Positions 1 to 11,318 are shown, numbered from the stretch's first letter. The stretch: DNA of 64,000 nucleotides from Forficula auricularia (GCA_024734495.1 JALMQS010000225.1:17498573-17562572); one strand, 5' to 3'. The notes: generated by a model not told the origin, from the sequence alone. Translations and numbers: made by a program.

Positions 1-318
1 AGGTAAAAAAATCCATTATCTGTATAACCACGCATTCAAATAACGTTTTAATCTTTGGTTTTACAAAATATTAATTATTTTGTTAAAATGTTGTTACCAA
101 ATTGTATCAACGCTCTAGCTCAAAAGCCAATAAGATTAGCCGGGTATCCAAATAAGCGGGTTTTCGGTTATATAAAATCGGAAACTAGTTAATCGAAAAA
201 CCGGTTTCAAGCACTATTTTAATGGCACTTTGTAATCAACATTTCCTAAGATCTTCCTACAATCTTCATTGTAAATTCACTTTAAAGAATGACAAGATTG
301 AACAACACCATCATTATT

Positions 319-779
319 TAATTGAAAAGTTTTTATTTTGCCGAGAGTAGCAGAGTTGTTGATTCATAAAGAGAAACAAAGAGGTTGTCCTCTGCCTGAT
401 GCAAATAAATATACAAACATATATATCGAAATTACATATCTGTATATATATTATTTATTTGTTTGAGACTATAGTTTTGAAGGCTTGGCTCTCATCATCA
501 GTCTTTTTAATTATAAATATTATTTTTCATGGGATCACTATCGCGTGGATATTGAAAATTTTTTTCTTCTTTCTCAGCTGGTTAGCCAGGTAGAATTTGA
601 TACTGATCCCATGAAAAATAATATTTATAATTAAAAAGACTGGTGATGAGGGCCAAGCCTTAGAAACTATAGTCTCAAACAAATAAATAATATATTTACA
701 GATATGTAATTTCGATATATATGTGTGTATGTTTATTTGCATCAAGCAGAGGATAACTAACCTCTTTGTTTCTCTTTAA
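319..779. mobile_element. Foldback element, family A (hammerhead-like motifs)
   Basis: A near-palindrome centred near 560. The left arm (about 360-540) reads as the reverse complement of the right arm (about 601-779). Each arm carries the block beginning GAGAAACAAAGAGGTTG and the block GAGACTATAGTTTTGAAGG or its mutated mate. The left end has an extra tail, CCGAGAGTAGCAGAGTTGTT, that is absent on the right. Both arms hold a hammerhead-like core: 640-674 on plus and 467-501 on minus, with CTG(A/G)TGA, a hairpin and (G/A)AAACTATAGTC. The same family recurs at 47186-47602 and 31030-33492. No protein is encoded; the two open frames over it are the same palindrome read twice. Confidence 0.8.
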
Positions 780-1808
780 CAATCAATATTGATAGAGAAG
801 ACAAAAAGGTTGCCTTTGGAAGCTCGCCTAATTGATTTTTTTAAACCTTGAAGAAAGAAGGAAGATCAGTCTTAAAACGTTGGTTAAATAAAAAAGATCG
901 AAACGACATTTCATTTAAGTTTTTATTTGAAAATAATGTATCATTAACCTGGACTGGTACTCATCAAATTTCATTTATATTTCCATCTCATCCCAAGGAT
1001 TTTATTGATTATATTTAATCAGAAAAATATAAATGGAAATGGTGTAATCGTTTCAACGATGGGCCAAAGTTTCAAAGCAGCTAGTCTGAATTGTATATAC
1101 TGTATATAATAAAGCCTTAATAATTCTAAGTCTTAAATAATTTATGCAAAGTAAGATATCTATTTTTATTAAATAAAATAAGTCATAAAATGGCTAGTGA
1201 TTTAGTTATAAGATTTATTTAATATTTATCTTAAAGAAAAAGAAGAAAAATGATTCAAATGAGTAAATATTCACATAATCTCATTAAAAAAATAAATAAA
1301 ATGATATAAACAAATGGACATCATCATTGTATGAAATATTCATTAAAATAATAATAAATAACATAAAGTTTGTATTTATATTCGTACGTGTTTTTAAGAT
1401 TAACTAATTTATTTTTATAAATATAATAATTATTAAAATAAAAAATTTAACGAAACAAAATGCAATTGCAATATCCACATATTTACATAATTAAAAAAAA
1501 GATTTGAAATTGTTAAAACGACTTTAAAATTTGTTCCTAATAAACTTTGATTATTTAACTCTCAGAAACCTTTTGATTTAACACCTAATTCTTAATTTTA
1601 AATAAAGTTACAGATTAAAAAATAAAAGAAAAAATGTTAAAAATATAGCTTTAGAAAATCATGAGTGGGTCTTCTACTGAATCCGGCTCTTTATGGATAT
1701 TTTTATTTTGTTATATTCACAACCCTTATGACACATAATAAAAATTGTGGATAACAACTAGGATTCAGTAAAAAACAAATCGTGATTTTCCAAAGAAATC
1801 TTAACGCT
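780..1808. other. AT-rich stretch, nothing recognised
   Basis: Very AT-rich with no open frame of note. A decayed relative of the hammerhead-like motif (TTGAAGAAAGAAGG ... AAAACGTTGG) may sit at about 847-885, but it is too degraded to annotate with confidence. Confidence 0.4.
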
Positions 1809-2037
1809 TAGTCCATTCAACGAACGCTCAAAAAGGGGGTATAGAAAACATTTTAAAGGAGATAACTTTTTTCTTATGGAATATGTTTGGGCTAGTTAGG
1901 AGGTAAAAATACTAAAAGTCCCCAGTCCTAGCTACCGGTCTTAGGGATGGAAGGGGGGTGGAAATGTCCCATTTTTTGGATTTTTGCTTATATCTCAAAA
2001 ATGGTGGGTCGAAGGGAAAAAGTTACTCTTAGCAAAA
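1809..2037 (+). repeat. Left arm of a widely spaced inverted repeat
   Basis: About 220 bp that reappears inverted at about 4776-4988. Matching landmarks are AGAAAACATTTTAAAGG, GGGCTAGTTAGGAGGTAAAA, CCCAGTCCTAGCTACCGG and GATATAAGCAAAAA (the last as its complement). Divergence is modest. The arms enclose about 2.7 kb, so this is either a large foldback or two opposed copies of one dispersed repeat. Confidence 0.7.
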
Positions 2038-3467
2038 TAAAAGCTTATAATATTTACTACAATATTGTTTCTATTTAATTTTTCTCTATTCCTTATGGTT
2101 TTTGAGATATTTCCCTGCGAATATCGTTTATGCATGAAAAAAATAAAATTTCCTATATTTTTCGTCAAATTTTTGTCTCTATCACCTCAGCCTTTCGTTT
2201 TACAGTAAAAGTAATCAGAAAAGAAGTTGTAGAGCATTCAATTTTCTTTAAAATGATATAAACATTTATGATTTTATTTTCAAATCGTCTGGAGTTATAG
2301 CAATTAAAACATTTCAGGTCGATTTATACATTTTGTTAGAAAACCCCGCAATAGCCCAGTATAGGTATAGGGGGTTTCAGTTTACATTAATTGTTAGACT
2401 TTATCTATAGTCGTTTTAAAATCCATGCTTCGCTATAGATAAAGTAGTCAAAAATTATAGTGAATATAGAATCTCAAAATTGAGTATGTTGGCTACATCT
2501 CAATTATTCAATCCTTTATATCTCAATAGTTAGTTTTATCAAATTATATTTTATTTAATAAAATATTAAGCATTTTATTCTGAATAAAATGACACCTTAA
2601 TTTTGAAAATCGGTTTACAATTAATCGAGTTATGATGTTTTTTTATTGTCATTATTATAGGTTAGTCATAGTTAATTGGATGAGATGAAATCGGCCATCA
2701 TCGAATTTTGAATATTTGAATTTAAACTTTATTCATTTTCAAATGCTGCCATCTTACATCGATTTGTTCAACTCGCTTGTCAAATTAATTATGAAATTCA
2801 AACAATCGGTTATTGGAATCCAGCACCATCTTTATTTCATTTACTTAAGAATAACTAACCATAACTAAAACCACCATACTCGGTTAATAATTAACCAAAT
2901 TGCAAAAATAAGCTGTCATTTTGTTTATAAATAAATGATTAAAATTTTATTAAATATAAAATAATTTAAAAAAATAACAATTATTGATAAATAAAGAATT
3001 AAAAATTGACAGGGCCGCCATTTTAAAAATTTAAGCCTGTATTCACTGTAATTTTTCCTTTATTACGACAAGTTAAGATGTGCCTACTTAAAATTACTGA
3101 AAAAGATTTTGGGATATACATATCAGATGATAGAAACAAGAAAAAGTTCGACATTTTTTATTAATTTTAATCCGCAAATTTGAAAAGTAATTGCAAAGAA
3201 CGCTTTTTTTGTTATACCCTGTTATTTGCCGCTTTTAAGCATTAAAAGTATTAAATAAAATAAGCCTTATATTCATTTTAAAAATGTACTAATTAAAATT
3301 GTTTCATTATTTTTTATCAAACTTAAAAATTTATGTAAAGAATTGAGTATCTATTTTGAGAAAGAAAGATTGAATTTTTTCTCAAAATCAACTTCGTGAT
3401 ATTGAATCAATTAATTTTAAGAACGATACTTAGGTCACGCCACGTTATGTTACATAGGTACGTTTGT
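2038..3467. other. AT-rich stretch with one small hairpin
   Basis: No coding frame or recognised element. A short imperfect palindrome at about 2398-2450 pairs GACTTTATCTATAG with CTATAGATAAAGTAGTC. Confidence 0.4.
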
Positions 3468-3716
3468 ACTGCACGCCGATAGGAGTCGAACCTGTAGTAT
3501 AAGCCCGGGCCACTAATAGAGCATTACCTCCAAACATGCGGTACATAACGAAAGCCACTTTTTACTATTCCAATCGAGTTGAATGGAGTGAAAATAAAGT
3601 GGCTGCTATATATTGCATGTTTGGAGGTGAGTGTCTCAAGGGCCTGACTAGCTGCCCGGAAAGCTATACTAGTGCTTGGGTTCGACTCCCGAGGGGACAA
3701 AACCCTCCTACATGCA
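3468..3716. repeat. Inverted pair of tRNA-derived SINE-like sequences
   Basis: Two tRNA-like B boxes face each other: AGGAGTCGAACCTG near 3480 (complement GGTTCGACTCCT) and GGTTCGACTCCCGAGG near 3680. Between them CCTCCAAACATGCGGTAC is mirrored by GCATGTTTGGAGG, so the arms can fold together. The short plus-strand frame at 3536-3745 lies across this structure and is not a gene. The parent tRNA cannot be named from the decayed anticodon arm. Confidence 0.5.
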
Positions 3717-3837
3717 ATATAAACTTATCTATTAATATCTTTTGATAAATGACCTAAATTCATGTTCTTAAAAATTTATAATCTAGTGATAAAAAAGTAC
3801 AAATTTAAAAATCAGGTGACAATATTAATTTAAAATA

Positions 3838-4008
3838 AGATTGAAGTAGTTTTGGAGACGGGTTGATAAGTGAATTGAGTGGATATTGATGAGGCATTCA
3901 GGGTTTTGAAGAAGGAGGGAATATGTCACCGAAACCTAGGTTTTTGAATAAAAAAGATAGTTTAAAATATCTCTTTTTTGAATTTTGGAATGCGTCATCA
4001 ATATCCAC
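3838..4008 (+). mobile_element. Family B foldback element, short copy with 13-bp TSD
   Basis: Flanked by the direct repeat TTAATTTAAAATA at 3825-3837 and 4009-4021. The left end has the family tail (GATTGAAGTAGTTTTGGAG), then GTGGATATTGATGAGGCA; the right end has TGCGTCATCAATATCCAC. The centre holds a mutated motif, TTTTGAAGAAGGAGGG ... ACCGAAACC, lacking the leading C of the core. Full copies of the family are at 32965 and 48740. Confidence 0.8.
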
Positions 4009-4552
4009 TTAATTTAAAATATTACTCAAAAATTTGACCAACGATTTAGTCAGTGAAATTTATATATAATCCAGACCCTCATCACGAAACACTTTTGTGT
4101 TTTAACTTTTAAAAATTTAATTTAATTTAAAATGATAAATCAATTTGCCTTAATTTTTATATAAGATGAAAAATATTAGATGAAAAATCCGCTCAAAATC
4201 CACCATCTAATGGAAAACTTTTTTCAATCTCGTTCCGTTTATTTATTATAAATTTTGCATTTACTCATTTCAATTCAGTTACTCTCAAAGCTATTTATAT
4301 TATAGGAGTATTATATGGATCATTTCCTGTCAGGAAAATTCTGGATATCTATAAATCTAAGAGTTTTATTAAAAAAGTGGTCCAAATAAACGTTCAAGTC
4401 AATAAAATTTTCTAGAGAATGAGATTTATCATTTTATCAAGGGAAAACTGAGATTTTGCAGTTTTTCAAAACTTCAACCTAATTGCGGCACGGGTTATCA
4501 TTATTCAATTAAGATGCAACTTTGTTTAAATTGTAGCAAATTTAAACTAGTT

Positions 4553-4777
4553 TAAAAATGAATAGAATGGTCTTTGTCGAAAACGTGCTCCATCATGTTC
4601 GAAATGGAAAAACATCGAAAAATGTGCGAGTTTTTGGGTTAAAGTCCAAAAATGTCGGTTGGTCGGATGAAAGTGTCTGTCATCTGATTGGCCATCCCGC
4701 CGGCCACCAGGTGAATTATAAGGTTTTACCCTTTGTCAACGTTTAAAAAGAGTTTACCAACCGACATACAACTGGCC
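4553..4777. repeat. MITE copy related to the hairpin at 25968
   Basis: The complement begins GGGCCAGTTGTATGTCGG and contains ACAAAGGGTAAAACC and GATGGCCAATCAGATGA, matching the short hairpin element at 25968-26098. It abuts the inner edge of the inverted-repeat arm at 4776. The open frame at 4558-4746 is non-coding. Confidence 0.5.
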
Positions 4778-4988
4778 CTAAGAGTAACTTTTTCCTTACG
4801 ACCCACCGTTTTTGAGATATAAGCAAAAAACCTAAAAACGGGACATTTCCACTCCCCTTCCACCCCTAAGCCCGGTAGCTAGGACTGGGGATTTTTAGTA
4901 TTTTTACCTCCTAACTAGCCCAAACACATTCCATAAGAAAAAAACCTCTAAAATGTTTTCTATAACCCATTTGCTGACTGGACTATCT
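4776..4988 (-). repeat. Right arm of the inverted repeat
   Basis: Inverted partner of 1809-2037, containing CCCCAGTCCTAGC as GCTAGGACTGGGG and ending near CTGACTGGACTATC. Confidence 0.7.
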
Positions 4989-6082
4989 ACTACACTCGGC
5001 AAAATGAGATTTTATATAAAGTAGCATTTGACCCAGTATATTTGAAAACTCAAGATCAACAAATGATTCAGGTATAAAATCTTATCAATGAAGAAAATAG
5101 ACAAATTAGATTTCATTAAATAATTAAATTTATTTAAATATTCAGATTTACATTGTTTTTTTTTCAGTCTTATTTAATTAAAGTATGATTTAAAAAAATA
5201 TATATAAATAAATTATATAAGCATGTTAACAGAGAGGAAAAAAATTAATCTAGGCCGTTTTCACAGACTCGGGCAGCGGATACATTAGAATCAAATTAAC
5301 GCTTTCACAGTCCAGTTCGACAGCCAGCACCGATTTATCGTTTTCAATGTTCCATTATGCATACTGGTCCATACAGGTAGTATAGATAGACCTGATAGTG
5401 GTGGAGAGAAATGATTTTTAATTTCACCTTAGTATTGTCCAAGATTTACATATAGAATTAATATTAATCTTCTTAGACTGCCCACTGCCATACCATTATA
5501 TTAATATTAATATAATAATTAATTCACGAAAACAACAAAACTAAAACATTCTGCTGGATTAGTTTTTCTGGGATCCAAGAGACGTTATGCATAAATGTAA
5601 AATCTAGACTGTTTGGGCCTGCTTTCAAAATATTGGCGAAAATCAAGATAGATGTGACAATTCTTCCAGTTATTTAGAATCTATAATTATATGTATTACA
5701 ATACCAAATTAAGCCATTATGATATCTTCAATAGTTTTTAAGGTTTTTAAGGAATTAAAAACCGATTAGACGGAATCAAATTATATTTTTAAATCCCCGG
5801 GTCAATATTCGTTGAGTGCTGCTCCCTGGGAGCGGTCCAATAACTAAGATAGGTTAGGAGAGGTGAGCAGAGTGGGGGAACCCTTTTGAAAGCGAAATTG
5901 GCGGTTAAAATAGGAGACTATCAGCTTTGCTTTTACCAACGTGTTGTTTCAAAATTTAAATAATTTTTGTGAAACTGAGTATATTTTTTTATTCTTTTGA
6001 AAAAATTTTATCTCAAACTTCTAAGAATTTTTAACACACGTGGCATATTGACAATCACAATTTTTTTTTTTTAATTTTTAAA
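4989..6082. other. Intergenic stretch, no gene seen
   Basis: AT-rich. A segment at about 5250-5345 repeats TTTTCACAGACTCGGG and CTTTCACAGTCCAG, suggesting a decayed element, but I could not find its ends. No coding signal. Confidence 0.35.
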
Positions 6083-6375
6083 ATTGTATAGCTGAACTAT
6101 AATATCGAAACCAAATTTCACACGTAGTTTTGGTCCATTGAGATTGAGTTGATTAGATTTTGGTGCATATCGACCCAAAATTAAGGGGGTGAGGGAGGGG
6201 GTTAAAAATTAAAAATCTAGGCCATTTGAGTAAACTCAACCAAATTTTGTATACATAATCAGTGGGACCCCAGAAGTCTAAAAATGCAAAAACTAACCGC
6301 CTAAAATGGGGGGGGGGGGTCAAAAAATGAAAATCTAAGCCCTTGAACCAAACTCAACCAAATTTTGTATACATA
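6083..6375 (+). repeat. Dispersed repeat R38, partial copy
   Basis: Matches the repeat best seen at 37865-38830 and, inverted, at 46145-46825: ATCGAAACCAAATTTCACAC, GGTCCATTGAGATT, CAACCAAATTTTGTATACAT, and a G-run before TCAAAAAATGAAAATCTA. It ends abruptly where the LINE fragment begins. Confidence 0.7.
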
Positions 6376-7221
6376 TTATAGACCTCGAGAAAGCCTATAG
6401 GATGATAGCGTTCCTATTAACTATCCTTGGGAAAAAATAGAAGAATTAAAAATAAATCCTACATTAATCAAGGCTATTGTAAATCTATATAAAGATAACA
6501 CCTTACAAATAAAAATAAATAACAATATGTCTGATCGGTTTGAAATTTCAAAAGGTCTCAGACAGGGATATAGCCTATCGCCCGCTCTCTTCAAGATCTA
6601 TTTGGATAGGATTCTTCACGGGTGGTCAAGAAAGTGCAACAGTATGGGAATACAAATCTGCGAAAGTATGATTTCTACGCTATTTTTTGCGGGCGACCAG
6701 CTGGTTATTGCAAATGATGAAATGGATCTTGACTACATGGTGAGGAAACTAAATGAGGCTTTTAACCAGGTGGGCTTAAAAATAAATTATAAAAAATCTG
6801 AATATTTGTCTGTAGGAAATAATATGATATCGGACCTAATATTGGAGAAAGGGAAGAAATTATCTGGGGTTGAAAAATTTTGAAAATATTTGGGTGTAAT
6901 ATTTAATAAAGATGGAGATAGCCGCATGGAAGTAAATGAAAGGATTATAAAGGGTAAAAAGATAACAAGGGCCTTGCATTCAGTTTTATGGGACAAAGCG
7001 ATTAGGAGATCCACAAAAATGAAAATCTATACCAGCCTCGTTCGAAGTGTTACTACCTATGGGTCTGAGGTATGGGATATCAGAGTTAGAAACCGAGGCC
7101 GACTTTTAGCCACTGAAATGGATTTCCTAAGAAGAAGTTGTGATTGACGAGAACTGATAGAGTTCGAAACGAAGAGATAAAAAGACGAATGAACATGCAC
7201 GGGGATCTTATTGACGAAATC

Positions 7222-7254
<33 letters not shown>

Positions 7255-7390
7255 AATTAGTTTGGTTTGGACACGTAAAAAGGATGCATGAAGAACGAAT
7301 CCCAAAAAAGGCTCTAGAATGGATCCCCCCAAAAAGACGAAAAAGAGGTCGACCCAGGCGCTCTTTGATGGACAAGGTGAACGAGGCTAT
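6376..7390 (+). pseudogene. Non-LTR retrotransposon fragment (reverse transcriptase)
   Basis: Reading across several stops gives a recognisable LINE reverse transcriptase: an entry like DLEKAY, then GLRQGYSLSPALFKIYLD (about 6557-6610), a FAGDQLVIAND segment where an intact element has F/YADD, KINYKKSEYL, and a C-terminal SLVRSVTTYGSEVW block. The catalytic ADD is mutated to AGD. A run of more than 25 adenines at about 7225-7252 interrupts the frame before a tail coding WFGHVKRMHEERIPKKALEW. It sits directly after an R38 repeat copy. This is a dead, 5'-truncated copy; the clade (RTE-, CR1- or jockey-like) is not resolved. Confidence 0.85.
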
Positions 7391-7394
7391 GAGT

Positions 7395-7644
7395 TACTAA
7401 AGAAGTTGAATTTCAAGAAGATTCTAAAGAATTTAAAACGCAAGTAGTTTATAAAGAAGATGAAGCTCAAGAAGATACTAAAGAAGATGAAGCTCAAGAA
7501 GACACTTCAGAAGATGAAGCTCAAGAAGACACTTCAGAAGATGAAGCTCAAGAAAACACTTCAGAAAGTGAAGCTCAAGAAGACACTTCAGAAGATAAAG
7601 CTCAAGAAGACACTTCAGAAGATATAAAAATGAACATAGATTAA
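7395..7644 (+). CDS. Uncharacterised acidic repeat open frame (exon-like)
   Basis: An 83-codon frame with no internal stop, beginning after an in-frame TGA near 7390 and ending at TAA 7642-7644. It codes for an acidic protein segment made of six 9-residue repeats of type EDEAQEDTS (see 7456-7617) and a short tail, KMNID. There is no convincing ATG at its start, so if real it would be a terminal exon. It starts where LINE similarity ends. Repeat variation is mostly frame-preserving single-base change (N for D, S for D, K for E), compatible with coding but also with a recent minisatellite. I do not recognise it. Confidence 0.25.
7456..7617 (+). repeat. 27-bp tandem repeat, six units
   Basis: Six consecutive 27-bp units start at 7456, 7483, 7510, 7537, 7564 and 7591. 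Each has the form GAAGATGAAGCTCAAGAA followed by GACACTTCA or a close variant. A partial seventh unit follows. Confidence 0.95.
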
Positions 7645-7696
7645 ATTTTTCAATCATTCAAAATTATTTTAAGTTATTTTTAAAATAAAAATTATT

Positions 7697-7873
7697 TTAA
7701 TGAAATTTAATGGTATTTTCTTTAGTGTGTCTGAATAATTAATTTATAAGATATAAAGTACCTGGAGCCACCGAGCAAAATTATTTTAATGAAATTTTAA
7801 TGAAATTTAATGGTATTTTCTTTAGTGTGTCTGAAAAATTCATTTATAAGATATAAAGTACCTGGAGCCACTA
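7697..7873 (+). repeat. Direct duplication of about 75 bp
   Basis: The segment AATGAAATTTAATGGTATTT ... GATATAAAGTACCTGGAGCC occurs at about 7697-7770 and again at about 7800-7870, separated by about 30 bp that also repeats ATTATTTTAATGAAAT. Confidence 0.85.
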
Positions 7874-7920
7874 AGCGATGCACGGTAACCAAATTAAAAA
7901 AAATACAAATATATATAGTA

Positions 7921-8084
7921 CACGCCCCCCCCCCCCCGAAACCATGTACCTCGCCCCCACCACTGCACCGCCACCCCCACTCCGCCCCACCCAAACCCCG
8001 CACCTCGACCCACCCCCGGATCCCCCCACAACTGCACCCCACATCCTGCTCCCCCTACATCCATCCCCACCCCGCACCCAGTTT
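7921..8084. repeat. C-rich low-complexity island
   Basis: About 160 bp that is more than half cytosine on the plus strand, starting with a run of 13 C and continuing with CCCC blocks separated by A, AC or TG. It contrasts sharply with the AT-rich surroundings. The minus strand has many G-runs and could form quadruplexes. The proline-rich frames over it (plus) and glycine-rich frames (minus) are composition artefacts. Confidence 0.8.
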
Positions 8085-8159
8085 TTGCATTTCTAGCTTT
8101 CTAGTGGTCCACAGATTATGTGTATATAGATATATATAAATTATTCTTTTTATTTAAAT

Positions 8160-8360
8160 AACAATTTATTGAGTTTTTTAATCAATTAAATAAATAATAA
8201 ATAATAATTTTATTGAAGCAATTTTTTACATGAAATAATGTATACATTGTATTTGAGGCTTCGATTTCGGAGATTACTTCCCCACCATCAGACTATACTT
8301 GATCTTCTAGCTTGCGATAATATTTTTAGTCCGTGTTTTTTAATAAGAGGAATTTTAATC
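8160..8360 (-). mobile_element. Family E repeat with hammerhead-like motif
   Basis: Related to the 231-bp insertion at 31198-31428: both share ATGTATACATTGTATTT, GCTTCGATT(T)CGGAGAT and CCACCATC. On the minus strand the motif at 8261-8291 reads CTGATGG, T, GGGG ... CTCC, GAAATC, close to the cores of the other families. Ends are not sharply defined here. Confidence 0.5.
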
Positions 8361-8563
8361 AATTAAATTGGCAAATTCTAATATATAACAATATTTGGTA
8401 TAAAGTATTAGTGGGTTTTAAAATTAAAAAATCAATTAATAAATAAAAGATAATTGAAAAAATGTAACTTTTTTATTGACATTTTCAACTATCAATAATT
8501 ACTTTAATTAAGAAAAAGATCAATTAAGATGAAATTTATCGAGGTCCAGACCTAGCCAGATCG

Positions 8564-8679
8564 ATAAAATTTAGGGAACGCGGTGTTGGTTTATAGTGAA
8601 ACATTGTTAAAATTAAATTAGATTGGAGTTGGTGGTGTTTCTCCTTGTGAAACACCACCAACTCCAACCTAATTTAATT
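8564..8679 (+). mobile_element. Family D short foldback with 12-bp TSD
   Basis: Direct repeats CTAGCCAGATCG at 8552-8563 and 8680-8691 bound 116 bp. The left tail contains GGTGTTGGTTTATAGTGAAA; the body is a short hairpin, ATTAGATTGGAGTTGGTGGT paired with ACCACCAACTCCAACCTAAT. The same tail is found on at least six other elements in the window. Confidence 0.85.
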
Positions 8680-8691
8680 CTAGCCAGATCG

Positions 8692-10469
8692 CTTTCTCAT
8701 CCTCAAAACTTGTTAATAGAGTTGGTTTCATCAAAATCGGATGGTTAATATAAATATTTTTATTTATTTGAGACCCCAAAGGAATTTATCTTCAGTCTAA
8801 TTTAATTGAATCAGCTCAAGCAGTTCAGTTTTGGCTACTTTCAAGATTGTGGTGGATTTTATTTTATTGTTAATTAGTTCAGGAATTCTGCGAACACCTT
8901 CTACGAACATCTCCTGAGCAGATGTAGAGTGTATGAGCTTACAGTTTCTCGCTAGAAGAGACCCAAATCCAGGACTTAGATCCCTTACATGAATCAACAA
9001 ACTAATGGATTCCTTTCTTTTCAGCAGATGTCTTTTGAAAAGTAAACAATATTATTCCAATGACAGAATTCAGTCTCTGAGTCAAAGAATAATTAATTAT
9101 TCATTCACACGAAAAATTCCCACAATGTTTCTTAAAAAAAAGAAACCCTAACGTCAACACCTTAACTAGACCTATCATACAGCCCTACATGATTGATTTT
9201 ATTGATCTTCAACAATCGCTTTTCACGTGAAATAATTATGACTTTTTAAATTTTCTAATATCCCCTTCCTATAGAAGAGAGTCCAGTCGAATTTATTAAA
9301 AAAAAATTATTAGCTATTATTTAAAGTAGGGTTTTCTTTTAGCTTTAAGTTATAATAGGAAACTGATAAGTATCCAATGTATTATAAGTTTAATCTATTG
9401 AAATTCAGCGAAAATTTATAATGAAATGTACGCCTGCTGAAACAAAGAAACCCCATCGTCCTCATCCTACCTAAGCCTTCTACACATCTATATAATAATT
9501 ATATTATTTATAATTAATTATTATATAATATTAAAATAAATTCAAATGCATAAGAGTAAAATCTATGAAATGAGATGTTTATATTGACAATTTCGAAAAA
9601 CTAACGATATTTAATAAAACCAGTGGTGATTGAAACTATTAAGGTAGTTGTTTCTCCTAATGGGATTTCTTAGGATTTGAAATTTAGACAGATTATTATT
9701 TAAATACTTCTGCATCGATTGCTGGCAAAACGAAATTTATGAACAATATAGTTCCGGAGATATTAAATTCTAAAGATAGAGTTTTTCACTCTTATACATT
9801 GCACTATACGAGATATCGGAAAGTTTACATACATATTTAATTATAATTAAGAAACTCTTCTTACCATTGTTATAAAAAACTAAACCAACATTAAACAATA
9901 ACTAATACATTTTTAAGAAAATTTTAATTCATAGTTACAACACAGTTTCTGAGATAATAATGAATAAATAATTAAAAATGTATAATGAAAAATTTATACT
10001 AAAAACAATACTGGCAACAACGCATTTATCTAACCTAAAAAGTGGGTTAACTTTAGTAATTTTTTTGACTTTTTTTCGCTTCAGCCATTGTCGCAACAGC
10101 TTTCAATCGATTATTAAGAACTTTTTGTTTTATAAATCTCTCTTTATAATGTACTTCAAACTGAAATTTCTATGATAAAATATATACAAGCTCGGACAGT
10201 GTTGCCAGATTTGTCAAACGAGCACGGGATTGGCTAATAGTGGTACATAAACAACAAAGAGTTTTGGGCTTATGAATTATGAATCCTTATTGTCTGTTCT
10301 ATATACTCTAGCATTAACTTTTTGCTAGTATTGTCGCGAAACAACTACCTAAGTGAACGTTTTATTATTTAGTTAATAATAACAATTCTGGTCATTTTTC
10401 TGGAAACTAAATTAGATATTATCCGAACAAACTCATTCACCAACTCTTTTATCCCTATGACTTGTAGAA
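8692..10469. other. Intergenic stretch; one unexplained minus-strand frame
   Basis: No element or exon could be defined. A 67-codon minus-strand frame at 8797-9000 has fairly balanced composition (segments such as LIHSTSAQEMFVEGVRRIPE) that looks more protein-like than its surroundings, but I recognise no family and see no partner exons. Confidence 0.3.
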
Positions 10470-10960
10470 AACGGAACTGTTCGCGTATATGTTTTTCCTG
10501 CTACATATAATCTTCCGCCTTTAATCCACTCCAATCCAATCTCATCTTCTTTTCACAATTAGCCCAGACTACAGTGGTTACACTTTTTTGATACAACAAT
10601 GATTTTCAACAATACAACACCCATTCGCGCTTAAATTACATAGAAATGCATATGCAAACTCATTTATCTCTATGACTTTTTATATTTCAAGATTCGCATC
10701 CACAGGTACCTACGACTCCAACCCAACACGTGAAATTCTTTCATTTTCTTTTACAGTACTTCTTCACCCTTCAATTATTGATTGGTATTACATCTTCTTG
10801 TTGTAACACCTTATTTCATCAATATTATTTAAAACAAAATACTGAACAAACGACCCCTAAAAACCCTTCATCTACTTCTTCTTCTTTTCACGATGGAGGG
10901 GCCAAACCAGGTCTTTAGGGGATGCACCTTTTTTTGTGTAACTCCTTCTCTCATCATTAT
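10470..10960 (+). repeat. Dispersed repeat F
   Basis: Contains TTTATCTCTATGACTTTT, ATTCGCATCCACAGGTACC and TTTTCACGATGGAGGGGCCA, then AGGGGATGCACC. The same blocks occur at 13720-13812 (plus), partly at 37140-37330 (plus), and at 60740-61010 (minus). The plus-strand frame at 10730-10918 lies inside this repeat and is not a gene. Confidence 0.7.
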
Positions 10961-11047
10961 CATTAAAAAAAACATTTTAAAGGCTGCTTCGTCTTTTTAA
11001 AGTCAAATGCCAACAACAAAAGCCTTAATATCCTAAAACTTCTTTAT

Positions 11048-11318
11048 TTTAAAATGGTACTTGGTAAAACATTTTTTAAATTATTGGATAAAAAATACTT
11101 GGTAGGATTCACATTAAGATATAAAAATAAAACGAATTTATTTTTGGAGAGGCTTTAATCTCGATATATATTATATTTAACCCATCTTCAGGAGCAACAG
11201 AAAGTTAGCCACCCGAAATATATACCATATATCGAGATTAAAGTCTCTCCAAAAATAAATTCGTTTTATTTTTATATCTTAATGTGAAACCTACCAAGTA
11301 TTTTTTATCCAATAAATT
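11048..11318. mobile_element. Family D foldback element
   Basis: A decayed tail (GGTACTTGGTAAAACATTTT) leads into a hairpin whose arms share TTGGATAAAAAATACTTGG, AAGATATAAAAATAAAACGA and TAATCTCGATATAT. The centre carries parts of the hammerhead-like motif split between the arms: CCTGAAGATGGGTT (minus) and GCCACCCGAAATATATA (plus). A closely related copy is at 30160-30370. Confidence 0.75.

Noticed and set aside
399..745. Two small hydrophobic proteins on opposite strands
   Set aside because: They are the same sequence read from the two arms of the family A palindrome.
7797..8139. Proline-rich or glycine-rich proteins on both strands
   Set aside because: All frames are open over the C-rich tract simply because it lacks A/T-rich stop codons.
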